The translations under genes and the position numbers were made by a program. From NCBI GenBank assembly GCA_019745365.1, contig JAIETI010000144.1:1-64000 (forward strand): DNA of 64,000 nt. The letters are read 5' to 3'. Source of the stretch: Gemmatimonadaceae bacterium. GTDB taxonomy: Bacteria > Gemmatimonadota > Gemmatimonadetes > Gemmatimonadales > Gemmatimonadaceae. How positions within the stretch are numbered: the stretch's first letter is position 1; each line of letters starts with the position of its first letter. This document shows, one piece after another, positions 25,316 through 34,405 of this stretch. The notes below the pieces were generated by a model. The model did no database searches. It saw nothing but the letters and a program-made list of their open reading frames with translations, and was not told where the DNA came from.

Positions 25316-25685
25316 AGGCGGGGAGATTCGAACTCCCGTCTTGCGTGAGATCTTCCGCAGCGTCTACGTGCGTAGCGCATCGATTGGTGTTTCCAGCCGC
25401 TGGCCGATGCGCCGCCCACGGATGGATGAGCCCTCTGAATCTCGTCGGCGCCACGAAGGCGATGGCGACGACCAACCCGGCTTTGCGATACCGACCAATC
25501 GCCCCGGGTGGGCTACTGGACCGGCACTGCTACGGACGCGGCTTACGCCGTGTTACGCAGCGAGAGCGAAGTTGTTGTTCGCAGTTGAGAATGTGCCGAG
25601 TGTTTTACCTGGGGCTCGACTTCCAGGGCACGCTGCTACGAGGCCACCCATACAATCGATACCGGTCGCCCCCGACAGCACCTCC
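25313..25685 (-). ncRNA. ssrA: Transfer-messenger RNA (tmRNA)
   Basis: A 373-nt tmRNA that rescues stalled ribosomes by trans-translation. The 5' strand GGAGGTG pairs with the 3' strand CGCCTCC (one G-U pair) to form the 7-bp acceptor stem, with A as discriminator. The T arm GGGAG-TTCGAAT-CTCCC precedes it. The 5' part has the tmRNA consensus GACCGGTATCGATTG. The tag ORF is at 25582-25553 and codes ANNNFALAA, ending in the LAA degron and TAA. The CCA end is not encoded and must be added. It is one-piece, not permuted. No good promoter was found upstream: the TAGATT hexamer abuts the mature 5' end. Confidence 0.97.
25553..25582 (-). CDS. tmRNA-encoded proteolysis tag ORF
   Basis: Resume codon GCG (25582-25580) starts a nine-codon tag A-N-N-N-F-A-L-A-A followed by TAA (25555-25553). 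The LAA end is what ClpXP and related proteases recognise in other bacteria. The tag is one residue set away from the E. coli-type ANDENYALAA, with NNN where Asp/Glu are common. Confidence 0.9.
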   Translation of the reverse strand, partial: ANNNFALAA

Positions 25686-25710
25686 AATCTAACCGATCGA
25701 GAGGCGCGCG

Positions 25711-27240
25711 TCATCCCTCCGCGAGCTCGACGCGGTTCCGGCCCCCGGACTTGGCGCGGTAGAGCGCACGGTCCGCGCGCTTGAAGAGCGTGGGCCCGTC
25801 GTCACCGGGGCGGCGCACCGCGACGCCGACACTCGCCGTCACGCGCACCTCGACCCCGCCCGCCCGCGTGACCCGTGCCTCGATCCGCTGGCGCAGCCGC
25901 TCCGAGAGCTCCCGGGCGCCTTCCGCATCGGTCTGCGGCGAGAGCACGGCGAGCTCTTCACCACCCAGCCGCGCGACGAGATCAACCTCGCGGATCCCCT
26001 CTTGCAGCGCATGCGCGACGGTCTGCAGCACCGCGTCGCCCACGTCGTGCCCGTGCGTGTCGTTGACGCGCTTGAAGTGGTCGATGTCGATCACCGCGAG
26101 CGCGCAACTCGTGCCGAACCGCGTAGCCTCGGCCAGGACCCGTTGCAGCAACTCCTCGAAGGCACGGCGATTCGCCAAGCCGGTCAGCGGATCGGTGCGT
26201 GAGCGTCGCGTCGCCTCCTCCATCTCCCACGCCGTCTCCAGCGCGGTCGCCGCGATCGCGGCCAACAACCCGATGAGCCGCGCCTCTCGCGCACGCACGC
26301 TGTGCGGCGCATCGCCACCCACGACGACCGCGCCCACCACCGCATCGTGCAGTCGGATCGGCACCACCAGCGCCGACGCCGGCTGCCAGGGCGCGGCCGC
26401 GCCGAGGAAGCCGGCCGCAGGCACCGCGCGCGCGTCCTCCCAGACCCGGGGCTGTCCGTCGCGGCAACACTCCGCCACTGCGCCCTCTCCATCGATCGCC
26501 GTCCCGATGAAGGCCGCCATCCCCTCCGCGGCGCCGGACACGCTCCCGTGACCTCCGATGGGATCCCACCGCACGACGCACGCGGTCGATCCGCCCGCGA
26601 CCTCCAGCGCGGCGTGGGCCACGGCCGCCTCGAGCGCGCGCGGTTCCCGTTGCTGCTGAAACGCCTGCGCCGCACGCAGGAGCGCCCGCGTCTGGCGATT
26701 CTGCCGCGCCGACTCGTCGCGGGTCAGGAGCAGCTCGATCCACTCACCGACCCGCCGAGCGTGACGCGCCGCCCATTCCTTGAGCGTCTGGTCGCCGGGC
26801 ACGAGCACGCGCGGGCCACCGAGCACGAGCGCGGCGAGCCCGTCGTTCGCGAGCGCGATCGGCGCCGCGACGAGAACGTCGGCACCCGGGCGCTGATCGA
26901 TGAGAGTGACCTGCTCCCGCGCCGCCCACAGGGCGAAGGCGCGCACGCGCGCGTCGCTGCGCTGCTCAGCATCGGCGAGCGCCTCACTCGCGCCAAGAAG
27001 TTCAGGGGTGCTCTCCGCCTCGAGCCACCGGAGGACGAGCACCCACTCCGCCTCGTGCTGCGTGGCGATGTCGCCGAGCACCCCGACGAGCGAGTGCGCC
27101 AGACTCGCCCGCTGCGCCTCGGCGAGGGGCTCGATCTGGAGCGCGCCGCGTAACGCGAGGGCATCGGGAGACGCCGGCCGTGCGGACGCCGCCGCGGGCG
27201 CAGCGAGGAGGCGCGCCCACCACGCGCGCCAACCACGCAT
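25711..27240 (-). CDS. GAF-GGDEF diguanylate cyclase
   Basis: A 509-residue cytoplasmic protein. The N-terminal 340 residues hold one or two GAF-like regions (for example TACVVRWDPIGGHGSV and PASALVVPIRLHDAVVGAVVV). The C-terminal GGDEF domain starts near RTDPLTGLANRRAFEELL. The active site is LGGEELAVL (GGEEL for the usual GGEEF), with the metal-binding DIDHFKRVND. An inhibitory I-site RxxD (REVD) stands five residues before GGEEL, so product feedback by c-di-GMP is likely. The ATG at 27240 lies 1 base after the larB stop, so the gene is probably the last of a dusB-larB operon. Confidence 0.9.
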   Translation of the reverse strand: MRGWRAWWARLLAAPAAASARPASPDALALRGALQIEPLAEAQRASLAHSLVGVLGDIATQHEAEWVLVLRWLEAESTPELLGASEALADAEQRSDARVRAFALWAAREQVTLIDQRPGADVLVAAPIALANDGLAALVLGGPRVLVPGDQTLKEWAARHARRVGEWIELLLTRDESARQNRQTRALLRAAQAFQQQREPRALEAAVAHAALEVAGGSTACVVRWDPIGGHGSVSGAAEGMAAFIGTAIDGEGAVAECCRDGQPRVWEDARAVPAAGFLGAAAPWQPASALVVPIRLHDAVVGAVVVGGDAPHSVRAREARLIGLLAAIAATALETAWEMEEATRRSRTDPLTGLANRRAFEELLQRVLAEATRFGTSCALAVIDIDHFKRVNDTHGHDVGDAVLQTVAHALQEGIREVDLVARLGGEELAVLSPQTDAEGARELSERLRQRIEARVTRAGGVEVRVTASVGVAVRRPGDDGPTLFKRADRALYRAKSGGRNRVELAEG

Positions 27241-27241
27241 C

Positions 27242-27997
27242 TCAGCCTCCGAGGATGCGCGCCGCAGCCACCGCAGCGCCGAACCCGTTATCGATATTGC
27301 AGACGGTGACGCCGGCCGCACACGAGTTCAGCATCGTGAGGAGCGGCGCGAGGCCATGGAACGCCGCCCCATACCCCACGCTCGTGGGGACGGCGATCAC
27401 CGGGACACGCACCAAACCACCGACCACGCTTGGCAGCGCCCCGTCCATCCCCGCGACGACGATCACGACGGCGGCGCGCTGCAAGAGCTCGTGATTGGCG
27501 AGCAACCGATGCAAGCCGGCGACGCCGACGTCCGTCAGGCGCTCAACGCGCTGTCCGAACGCCGTGAGCGTCAGCGCCGCCTCGTCGGCGACCGGCAGGT
27601 CGGTCGTGCCTGCCGTGATCACGAGTGCCAATCGCGCGTCGGCCGCCGGCAGCACGCGGTCCGCCCGCGCGAGTTCAACGATCCGTCCCCGCTCGTGCAC
27701 CACCGCGGCTGGGAAGCGTGCCGCGAGCGCCGCGCGTTGCACGGGATCCGTGCGCGTCACCAGGAAACTCCCGCTCCGCTCCGCGAGCGCCGCGCAGATC
27801 GTGAGCGTCTGCTCGACAGTCTTCCCTTCTCCGTACACGACTTCCGGGTAGCCCTGTCGCAACGCCCGATGATGATCGACGGTGGCGAACTCGAACGACT
27901 CGAGCGGCGCCGCGGTCAGCCGATCGAGCGCCGAAGCAGCGCTCACGCGCCCGGCCGCGATCTCGTCGAGGAGCGCGTGGACCTCGGCGCGGTTCAC
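27242..27997 (-). CDS. larB: LarB-type NCAIR mutase-like protein
   Basis: A 251-residue protein of the LarB/PurE-like family. LarB carboxylates nicotinate adenine dinucleotide in synthesis of the nickel-pincer cofactor of lactate racemase. Features are the LarB N-terminus LLDEIAAGRVSAASALDRL, VDHHRALRQGYPEVVYGEGK, VITAGTTDLPVADEAA, and the PurE-like C-terminus VVAGMDGALPSVVGGLV...VPTSVGYG and NIDNGFGAAVAAARI. The start GTG 27997 overlaps the dusB stop (GTGA). No larC, larE or lactate racemase gene is in the window, so its cofactor partners must lie elsewhere if the pathway is complete. Confidence 0.92.
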   Translation of the reverse strand: MNRAEVHALLDEIAAGRVSAASALDRLTAAPLESFEFATVDHHRALRQGYPEVVYGEGKTVEQTLTICAALAERSGSFLVTRTDPVQRAALAARFPAAVVHERGRIVELARADRVLPAADARLALVITAGTTDLPVADEAALTLTAFGQRVERLTDVGVAGLHRLLANHELLQRAAVVIVVAGMDGALPSVVGGLVRVPVIAVPTSVGYGAAFHGLAPLLTMLNSCAAGVTVCNIDNGFGAAVAAARILGG

Positions 27998-29016
27998 GCG
28001 ACCGCCTCGGCATCGAGCGGGGCGGTATCGCGATCCGCCCACCCGGACGCGAGGTAGTCGCTGAAGATCCCCTCGACTTCGTCGAACGAGTTCACCGCGT
28101 GCAACTTCTTGCGGAGTTCCGCGCTGTTGGGGAGTCCCTTCACGTACCAGCCGAGGTGCTTGCGGAACTCCAACGCCGCCCCGACAGAATCGAGCTCATA
28201 GCTTTGCACCATGCGTGCGTGCGACAACGCGATCGCGAAGCGCTCCGAGACACCCGGGGTCGGGGGCACGGGCGTCCCATCGATGAGGGCGCGCGCCTGC
28301 TTGAACACCCACGGTTGCCCGAACGATCCGCGCGCGATCATCACCCCGGCGCACCCGGTCTCGCGCCGCATGCGCGCGGCGTCCTCCGCCGTCTTGATAT
28401 CGCCGTTCCCGATCACGGGGATGTCGAGCGCGTCCACCAGTGCGGCGATCTCCTCCCACCGCGCGCTCCCGGTGTACATCTGCGTGCGCGTGCGCGGATG
28501 GAGTGCGATCGCACGCACTCCCGCGTCCTGACAGCGTAGCCCGATCTTCACCGGATCGCGCATCTCCTCGCTCCAGCCGCTGCGGATCTTGCACGTGACG
28601 GGGAGATGCGTCCCGCTGATCACCGCCCGGATCACCTCCTGGACGAGATCGAGGTCCTTGAGGCACCCGGACCCACCGTTGCGGCGCACGACCTTCTTGA
28701 CCGGACACCCAAAGTTGATGTCGATGAACTCAGGCTGGAACACGTCCGTCACGAGTGCCGCCGCGTCGCGCATCGCCGCCGGTTCCGCACCGAAGATCTG
28801 CACGCCGATCGTCCGCTCATCCGCGCCAAAGCGCAGCTTCGCGAGCGTGGCCTCGTTCTCGCGACGGATTCCCTCGGCACTCAGGAACTCCGTGACGACG
28901 ACGTCCGCCCCCCACTGTCGGCAGAGGCGCCGGAAGGGCGATTCCGACACCCCGGCCATCGGCGCGAGGAAGAGCGGAATCTCATGGTCGACGGGATACG
29001 GGAACGCGGGCATCAT
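27994..29016 (-). CDS. dusB: tRNA-dihydrouridine synthase
   Basis: A 340-residue FMN enzyme that reduces uridines in tRNA D-loops. The N-terminus LFLAPMAGVSESPFRRLCRQWGAD is the DUS signature; FIDINFGCPVKKVVRRNGGSGCL carries the catalytic Cys (GCPVKKV) and the flavin region; ALHPRTRTQMYTGSARW and NGDIKTAEDAARM complete the TIM barrel. The best match by motif is the DusB subgroup. ATG 29016 or 29013 can serve as start. It is the first gene of a minus-strand group with larB and the GGDEF gene. The divergent ptsN region lies upstream. Confidence 0.93.
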   Translation of the reverse strand: MMPAFPYPVDHEIPLFLAPMAGVSESPFRRLCRQWGADVVVTEFLSAEGIRRENEATLAKLRFGADERTIGVQIFGAEPAAMRDAAALVTDVFQPEFIDINFGCPVKKVVRRNGGSGCLKDLDLVQEVIRAVISGTHLPVTCKIRSGWSEEMRDPVKIGLRCQDAGVRAIALHPRTRTQMYTGSARWEEIAALVDALDIPVIGNGDIKTAEDAARMRRETGCAGVMIARGSFGQPWVFKQARALIDGTPVPPTPGVSERFAIALSHARMVQSYELDSVGAALEFRKHLGWYVKGLPNSAELRKKLHAVNSFDEVEGIFSDYLASGWADRDTAPLDAEAVA

Positions 29017-29057
29017 CGCAAGCTACACGGACGCGGAAATCGTTGCAATATCAGGAT

Positions 29058-29086
29058 TTGACACGCTTTCGACGGGCGGTTACCTT
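29058..29086 (+). promoter_or_regulatory. Promoter TTGACA-N17-TACCTT before ptsN
   Basis: A consensus -35 TTGACA (29058-29063) and TACCTT (29081-29086) are separated by 17 bp. The hexamer ends 6 nt before ATG 29093, which opens a 40-codon ORF out of frame with ptsN. ptsN itself starts at 29148 with its own AGGA Shine-Dalgarno. Confidence 0.55.
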
Positions 29087-29147
29087 CGAAAAATGAGCGA
29101 CCGCGACCGCGGTCGGCTCGCGCCGCTCGTGCCGCCACAGGACCGCA

Positions 29148-29600
29148 ATGGAACTCCGCGAATTCTTCTCCGAGGACGCTGTCAAGCTCGAACTCGAAGG
29201 GACCTCGAAGGATGACATCCTTCGGGAGCTGATCGCGCTCCTGCAACTCGACGAGAAGAACGACGCCATGCTCTTCAAGATGCTGAAGCGTCGGGAGAAC
29301 CTCGGCTCGACCGGGATCGGACGCGGCATCGCGATCCCTCACTGCCGCTCGCTCGTCGTGTCCAAGCTGCGTGTCGCCTTCGGGCGTAAGCGCAGCGGAT
29401 TGGACTTCAAGGCGATCGACGAGAAGCCGGTGCACTTCTTCTTCCTGATCGTCGCACCGCCGCTCGAGGTGTCGAACCAGTATCTCCCCGTGCTCGGGAA
29501 GATCGCGCAGTTCTCGAAGGAGGCAGACGTGCCGGAGCGGCTCCTCGCCTTGGAATCACCCGCCGAGTTCATGCGACTCCTCGAAGAGAAGGGTGTGTAG
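29148..29600 (+). CDS. ptsN: PTS IIA-like nitrogen-regulatory protein
   Basis: A 150-residue EIIA(Ntr/fructose)-type domain protein. The phosphorylated residue is His65 in GIAIPHCRS. The family core MELREFFSEDAVKLELEGTSKDDILREL is complete at the N-terminus. It takes phosphate from an NPr/HPr-like protein and regulates, rather than transports sugar; no PTS permease is next to it. An AGGA sequence lies 5 nt before ATG 29148. The promoter TTGACA-N17-TACCTT is upstream at 29058. An out-of-frame ORF beginning at ATG 29093 overlaps the first 68 bases. Confidence 0.9.
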   Translation: MELREFFSEDAVKLELEGTSKDDILRELIALLQLDEKNDAMLFKMLKRRENLGSTGIGRGIAIPHCRSLVVSKLRVAFGRKRSGLDFKAIDEKPVHFFFLIVAPPLEVSNQYLPVLGKIAQFSKEADVPERLLALESPAEFMRLLEEKGV

Positions 29601-29660
29601 TCTCACCGTGCGCTCGGATCCCCGAGCGCGCGGCTCGGCTCCTTTGCCCGGGCCTCACGC

Positions 29661-30994
29661 GTGACCGACCGTCGCGGCTCCACCTCCGACGCCACGCCCC
29701 CTCCCGCGTCGACACCGTTGGCGCTGGTGCATCGCATGGTCTCGCGCTTCGCGGGGAACGCGATCATCTTGGCGTGGACGCCGCTCGCCGTGCTGGACGC
29801 GATGGTGCTGAATGCGACTCGGGCCCGCGAGCATCCCGCGTTGTTTGCGTTGCCCATCGCCTCGTTGCTCTCGGGAGCCGTGCTGCGCTACTTCGCCGAC
29901 CGCGCGCCGCGCGTGGGCGCCGCGCTCTTCCTCGCTGCGGGCGGTACTGGCGTCGCGATCGGAATGCTCATCAATGGGCTGATGGCGGCCAACTCGATCG
30001 CCGCCGCCGTGCTCGTGGTCTGGGCGGCGCTGTTCTTCGGACCTCGCGGCCTGACCCTCGCGATCGCGAGCTACCTCGCGATCGCCGCGACCGAGGTCGT
30101 CCTGGTACTGCGCGCGCCGAGCGTCCTTCCCGCCCCACTCGCACCGAACATGCGCGACCCGGTCACCTGGTTGCGGCTCAGTATCTGGGGCGCGAGCGGG
30201 CTCGCGATCGTGGGGATCATCGTGCTGCAGGTCATCCGCATCTACCGCGACGGCGCCGAGCGTGAGGCGCAAGCGCGACGCGATCTGGAGGCACAGAACG
30301 CGGCGCTACGTGCGGCCCGAGTGAAGCGCTGCAGCGGCGCGAGCTGGTCTCCGGCCTCGCCGCCGGCGTCGCGCACGACCTCGTCAATGTGGTGCAGGCC
30401 ATCACCGCGAACGCGGAGATCCTCGACGAACACGTCGCGAACGGCGAGGGTCGCCAGGCGCTCGACGACATCCGCGCGGTCGGGGAGCGTGCGCGCGTGA
30501 TGGTGCGCCGACTCCTCGAAGTCGGGAGGTCGCGAGGGCCCACGATCGCCCCGGTCGGCGCCCCCGAGTTCCTCGCGCGACTCGCCCCGCTCGTGACGCC
30601 GCTGCTGGAGGGGCGCATCCAGTACCTGCCCACCGCCACGGCGCAGCGACGCCTGCTGATCGACGCACCGCGGCTCGAGCACGCACTCCTCAACCTCGCG
30701 GTGAACGCGCGCGACGCGATGCCCACGGGGGGAACGCTCGCGATCACCATCAGTGATGCGCGGGACTCGGGGCGCGTGGTCATCGCAGTGAGCGACACGG
30801 GGAGCGGGATCCCGTCCGAGCTGCACGAGCGAATCTTCGACCCCTTCTTCACCACGAAAGATGCGACATCCGGATCAGGGCTTGGGCTCGCGATGGTCCG
30901 CCGGATCGTCGCCGAAGCGGGTGGGACGCTCACGTTGCAGAGTCGCGTCGACGAGGGGACCACCTTCTCGGTCTCCCTCCCGGCAACGGCCTAG
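29661..30994 (+). pseudogene. Sensor histidine kinase split by an apparent frameshift
   Basis: The first 220 codons (GTG 29661, frame 0) encode six membrane helices (residues 30-195) and a coiled coil ending in NAALRAAR. The kinase core continues in another frame from about 30320: SEALQRRELVSGLAAGVAHDLVNVVQ has the H-box His, DSGRVVIAVSDTGSGIP the G1 box, and SGSGLGLAMV the G2 box, with the ORF stopping at TAG 30992-30994. The two parts meet exactly at 30318-30322, where one base appears missing (or a -1 shift is needed). Separately, each part would be useless, so this is either a recent mutation or a sequencing error. Its stop shares CTAG (30991-30994) with the convergent MATE gene. Confidence 0.8.
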
Positions 30995-32358
30995 ATCCGA
31001 AGGCGCGCGACTCCGGCGCGAAAGCGCGCACGAATCCGCCACACCTGGAGCACCCCCGCCGTCGCGAGCCCGGCGGTGAGCCCCCACCAGAGGCCGCGCG
31101 CGCCGAGGCCGAGCGGGAAGGCCAGCCAGAGTGCGACGGGAATTCCCACCGCCCAAAACCCCGCGAGGTGGAGGACCATCGGCACACGGGTGTCGCCGGC
31201 GCCGCGCAGCACCCCGGCCGCGACGGCCTGCGTGCCGTCGAACACCTGGAAGGCACCCGCGATCGGGATGAGCGACGCCGCCACCGCGAGCGTGGCCGCG
31301 TCCGTGGTGAACCGTGACCCAAGCCACCCCGGCAAGCCGATCATCACCAGCGCGCTCAGTAGCATGAACCCAACACCGATCACAAAGGCGGCGACGACAT
31401 CCTCGCGTGCCGTCTCCAGATCGCCGGCGCCCACGGCGCGCCCGACCAACGCCGCTGCGGCACTCGACACCCCCACCGGCACCATGAACGTCAGCGACGC
31501 GAGCGAGAGCGTGATCTCGTGTCCCGCGAGCGTGACGGTCCCCAGCCACCCCGTGAAGACGGTGACCAGCGCGAACGCGCCCGCCTCGAAGAACCATTGC
31601 AGTCCGATGGGCACGCCCACCGCGCTCATTCGCGCGAGCGGACCCCACGCACGGGCCGCCGCATGCCACGGCCGCAGTCGCGGCGCGAGCACCGGCCACG
31701 CGCGCAAGGCGAGGACCCCGAGCATCACCCAGCGCGCGAGCACCGTACTCAACGCCGACCCGGTCACGCCGAGCGCCGGGAGCCCGAACGCCCCGAAGAT
31801 CAGCACGCGGTTCGCGGCGAGATTCACGATGTTGCCGACGATGATCGCCTCGAGCACCGGGCGCACCGTCCCCATCGCCTGCACCGACTGCCGAAGGGCG
31901 ATGAAGAGGAAGAACGGGAGCATACCGGGGATGCTCCACCGAACGAACGCGGTGGCGATCGGCACGACGTCCGTGGGTTGGTCGAGCATGCCGAGCGCCG
32001 CAGGAACCGGCCACATGGCAAGCGAGATCACGACGGTCACCGCGACCGCGAGGACGACCCCTCGTTGCACACCGAGCGCGATCCCCGCGTCATCGCGCGC
32101 ACCGACGGCCTGCGCCACGACGGGGTCGAGCGCCATCAGGAATCCCATCCCGAAGATGGCGATGTTGAAGAAATAGAGATTCCCGAGCGCCACGCCACCG
32201 AGCGCCGCCGGCCCGAGGCGCCCGACCATCAGGTTGTCGACGAAGCCCATGAGCTGCAGCCCGACCTGCACCGCGACGATCGGGGCGGCGAGCGCCAGCA
32301 TCTCCCGCAGCTCTGCCGCGCGTGGCCACGGCAGCCGCCGCGGCCGCGCCGGGATCAC
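30991..32358 (-). CDS. MATE-family multidrug efflux transporter
   Basis: A 455-residue, 12-TM antiporter of the MATE (NorM-like) family that exports cationic compounds in exchange for Na+ or H+. The two MatE repeats begin at [35 protein letters not shown] and about [26 protein letters not shown]. The GTG start 32358 gives a family-length protein and overlaps the guaA stop as GTGA. It is the last gene of the long minus-strand series, and its stop overlaps that of the frameshifted kinase gene. Confidence 0.9.
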   Translation of the reverse strand: MIPARPRRLPWPRAAELREMLALAAPIVAVQVGLQLMGFVDNLMVGRLGPAALGGVALGNLYFFNIAIFGMGFLMALDPVVAQAVGARDDAGIALGVQRGVVLAVAVTVVISLAMWPVPAALGMLDQPTDVVPIATAFVRWSIPGMLPFFLFIALRQSVQAMGTVRPVLEAIIVGNIVNLAANRVLIFGAFGLPALGVTGSALSTVLARWVMLGVLALRAWPVLAPRLRPWHAAARAWGPLARMSAVGVPIGLQWFFEAGAFALVTVFTGWLGTVTLAGHEITLSLASLTFMVPVGVSSAAAALVGRAVGAGDLETAREDVVAAFVIGVGFMLLSALVMIGLPGWLGSRFTTDAATLAVAASLIPIAGAFQVFDGTQAVAAGVLRGAGDTRVPMVLHLAGFWAVGIPVALWLAFPLGLGARGLWWGLTAGLATAGVLQVWRIRARFRAGVARLRI

Positions 32359-33899
32359 TCCCACTCGATCGTCGCGGGCGGCTTCGAGCTCACGTCGTAC
32401 ACGACGCGATTGATCCCGCGGACCTCGTTGATGATCCGGTTCGAGATCCGCCCCAGCACTTCCGGCGGGAATGCGAACCAATCCGCCGTCATCCCATCGG
32501 TACTCGTCACCGCGCGGAGCGCGATCACGTGCTCGTAGGTACGGCCGTCGCCCATCACCCCTACCGACCGGACCGGGAGGAACACCGCGAACGCCTGCCA
32601 GATCTCCTGATACAACCCGGCGGCGCGGATCTCCTCGAGGTAGATCGCGTCGGCACGCCGGAGCAGATCGACCGACACACGATCCACCGCGCCGAGCACA
32701 CGGATGCCGAGCCCTGGTCCAGGGAACGGATGCCGCCCGACCATCTCCTCGGGAAGCCCGAGCTCGCGACCGACGTTGCGCACTTCGTCTTTGAAGAGTT
32801 CGCGCAGTGGCTCGATCAGCTTGAACTTCATGTCCGGCTTCAGCCCGCCCACGTTGTGGTGCGTCTTGATCGTGGCACTCGGCCCACCCTTCGCACTCAC
32901 ACTCTCGATCACATCAGGGTAGAGCGTCCCCTGCACGAGGAACGCCGCGTCCTCACCCGCCGCCGCGCTCGCGTCCTCGAACACATCGATGAACGTGTGG
33001 CCGATGATCTTCCGCTTCTCCTCCGGATCACCCTTACCCGAGAGTGCGTCGAGGAACCGATCCTCGGCGCGGATCGTGACGAGCTTGATTCCGAGATGGG
33101 CCTTGAACGTGCGCTCGACCTGCTCACGCTCGTGCAATCGCAGGAGCCCGGTGTCGACGAAGATGCAGGTGAGCTGCTCGCCGATGGCGCGATGCACGAG
33201 CGCCGCCGCCACCGATGAATCCACCCCGCCGGAAAGCCCGCAGATCACCTTGCGATCCCCGACGAGCGCCCGGATCCGTGCGACCTCGTCGGTGATAAAG
33301 TGCCCCGGCGTCCACCCCGGCTCGCAGTGACAGATCTCGAACAGGAAGTTCGCGAGCAGATCCGCGCCGCGCGCCGTGTGATGCACCTCGGCGTGGAACT
33401 GCACGGCGTGGATCGGCTTCGACTCGTGACGCATCGCGACCACGGGATTGTCCGCGCTCGACGCGGTGACAACGTAGCCGGGAGGCGGTGCATCGACGTG
33501 GTCGCCATGACTCATCCAGACCGTGGTGCGCTCACCACGATCGAACCCGGCGAACAGCCCGCTCGCCTCGCCGACCACCACCTCGGCGCGCCCGTATTCG
33601 CGGCGTCCCCCGCCCCGCACGACCGCGCCCGCGTGGTGGGCCAGCCACTGCATCCCGTAGCAGACGCCGAGCACCGGCGCGACGTCGAGGATCGCCGGGT
33701 CGAACGTCGGCGCACCCTCATCTGTCACCGAACTCGGCCCCCCGGAAAGAATGATCCCCGTCGGCTTCCACTCGCGCACCCATGCCGCGGTCACCGTGGG
33801 CGGATGGATCTCCGAGAAGACCCGTGCCTCCCGCACGCGACGCGCGATGAGCTGCGTGAACTGCGAGCCGCAATCGAGGATCAGGATCCGAGAACTCAC
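32355..33899 (-). CDS. guaA: GMP synthase (glutamine-hydrolysing)
   Basis: A 514-residue GuaA that converts XMP to GMP. The N-terminal class I glutaminase has [13 protein letters not shown] with nucleophile Cys80 and [12 protein letters not shown] with the His of the triad. The ATP pyrophosphatase P-loop is [17 protein letters not shown], and the C-terminal dimerisation domain ends with [11 protein letters not shown]. The GTG at 33899 ([13 protein letters not shown]) is the right start; it overlaps the stop of the phosphodiesterase gene as GTGA. The length matches the family. Confidence 0.97.
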   Translation of the reverse strand: MSSRILILDCGSQFTQLIARRVREARVFSEIHPPTVTAAWVREWKPTGIILSGGPSSVTDEGAPTFDPAILDVAPVLGVCYGMQWLAHHAGAVVRGGGRREYGRAEVVVGEASGLFAGFDRGERTTVWMSHGDHVDAPPPGYVVTASSADNPVVAMRHESKPIHAVQFHAEVHHTARGADLLANFLFEICHCEPGWTPGHFITDEVARIRALVGDRKVICGLSGGVDSSVAAALVHRAIGEQLTCIFVDTGLLRLHEREQVERTFKAHLGIKLVTIRAEDRFLDALSGKGDPEEKRKIIGHTFIDVFEDASAAAGEDAAFLVQGTLYPDVIESVSAKGGPSATIKTHHNVGGLKPDMKFKLIEPLRELFKDEVRNVGRELGLPEEMVGRHPFPGPGLGIRVLGAVDRVSVDLLRRADAIYLEEIRAAGLYQEIWQAFAVFLPVRSVGVMGDGRTYEHVIALRAVTSTDGMTADWFAFPPEVLGRISNRIINEVRGINRVVYDVSSKPPATIEWE

Positions 33900-34405
33900 G
33901 TCTGCCACTCCGGGCCATCGAGTTTGACGAACTCCACATGCTTCGTCTGCAGGTCGATCAACGCGCCACCGGGCGATCCGTGCAACCACCCGCACGCCTC
34001 GCCGGGGTTCACGATCAAGGTGTTCCCGCGCGTCTTCATCTCCTGGCGATGCAGATGCCCATGGACCACCACGTCGTGGGCCGCGATCGAGCGGTCACTG
34101 GCATCGGTGATGTCGTGCACGAGCAGCACCTTGTGATCGCCGATCGTCAGACTGTGCGGCGACTCGAACAGCTCGTGCCCCATCCCCTGCTGTGCGATCG
34201 CCCGCAGTCCTTCATGATCGCCATCGTTCCGCCCGAAGATCCCCGCGAGTGCGACGCCCGCATCCTGGAACGGGAGGAGCGAGAAGGGGGAGCAGAAATC
34301 GCCCGCGTGCAGGACCAACCCCACACCGCGTTCGTTGAACTTCGCGAGCAGCGCCGCCACCGCCGGCACGCGGTCATGCGTATCCGAGAGCACTCCGACC
34401 AGCAT
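33896..34405 (-). CDS. YfcE-like metallophosphoesterase
   Basis: A 169-residue calcineurin-type phosphoesterase. Metal-binding motifs occur in order: GVLSDTHD (DxH), LHAGDF (GDxx), FGRNDGD (GNHD variant with Arg/Asp), LLVHD and [11 protein letters not shown] (GHxH). It is a small MJ0936/YfcE-type enzyme that hydrolyses phosphodiesters in vitro; the natural substrate is unknown. It lies between lysA, whose stop codon shares one base with this ATG (TGATG), and guaA, which overlaps it by four bases. Confidence 0.88.
   Translation of the reverse strand: MLVGVLSDTHDRVPAVAALLAKFNERGVGLVLHAGDFCSPFSLLPFQDAGVALAGIFGRNDGDHEGLRAIAQQGMGHELFESPHSLTIGDHKVLLVHDITDASDRSIAAHDVVVHGHLHRQEMKTRGNTLIVNPGEACGWLHGSPGGALIDLQTKHVEFVKLDGPEWQT

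Noticed and set aside
25215-25475. N-terminal extension of the hybrid kinase into the tmRNA
   Set aside because: The extension reads through the terminator and the structured tmRNA; the GAF domain begins after GTG 25214.
25686-25691. TAGATT as a tmRNA promoter -10
   Set aside because: It touches the mature 5' end, which would put the transcription start inside the acceptor stem.
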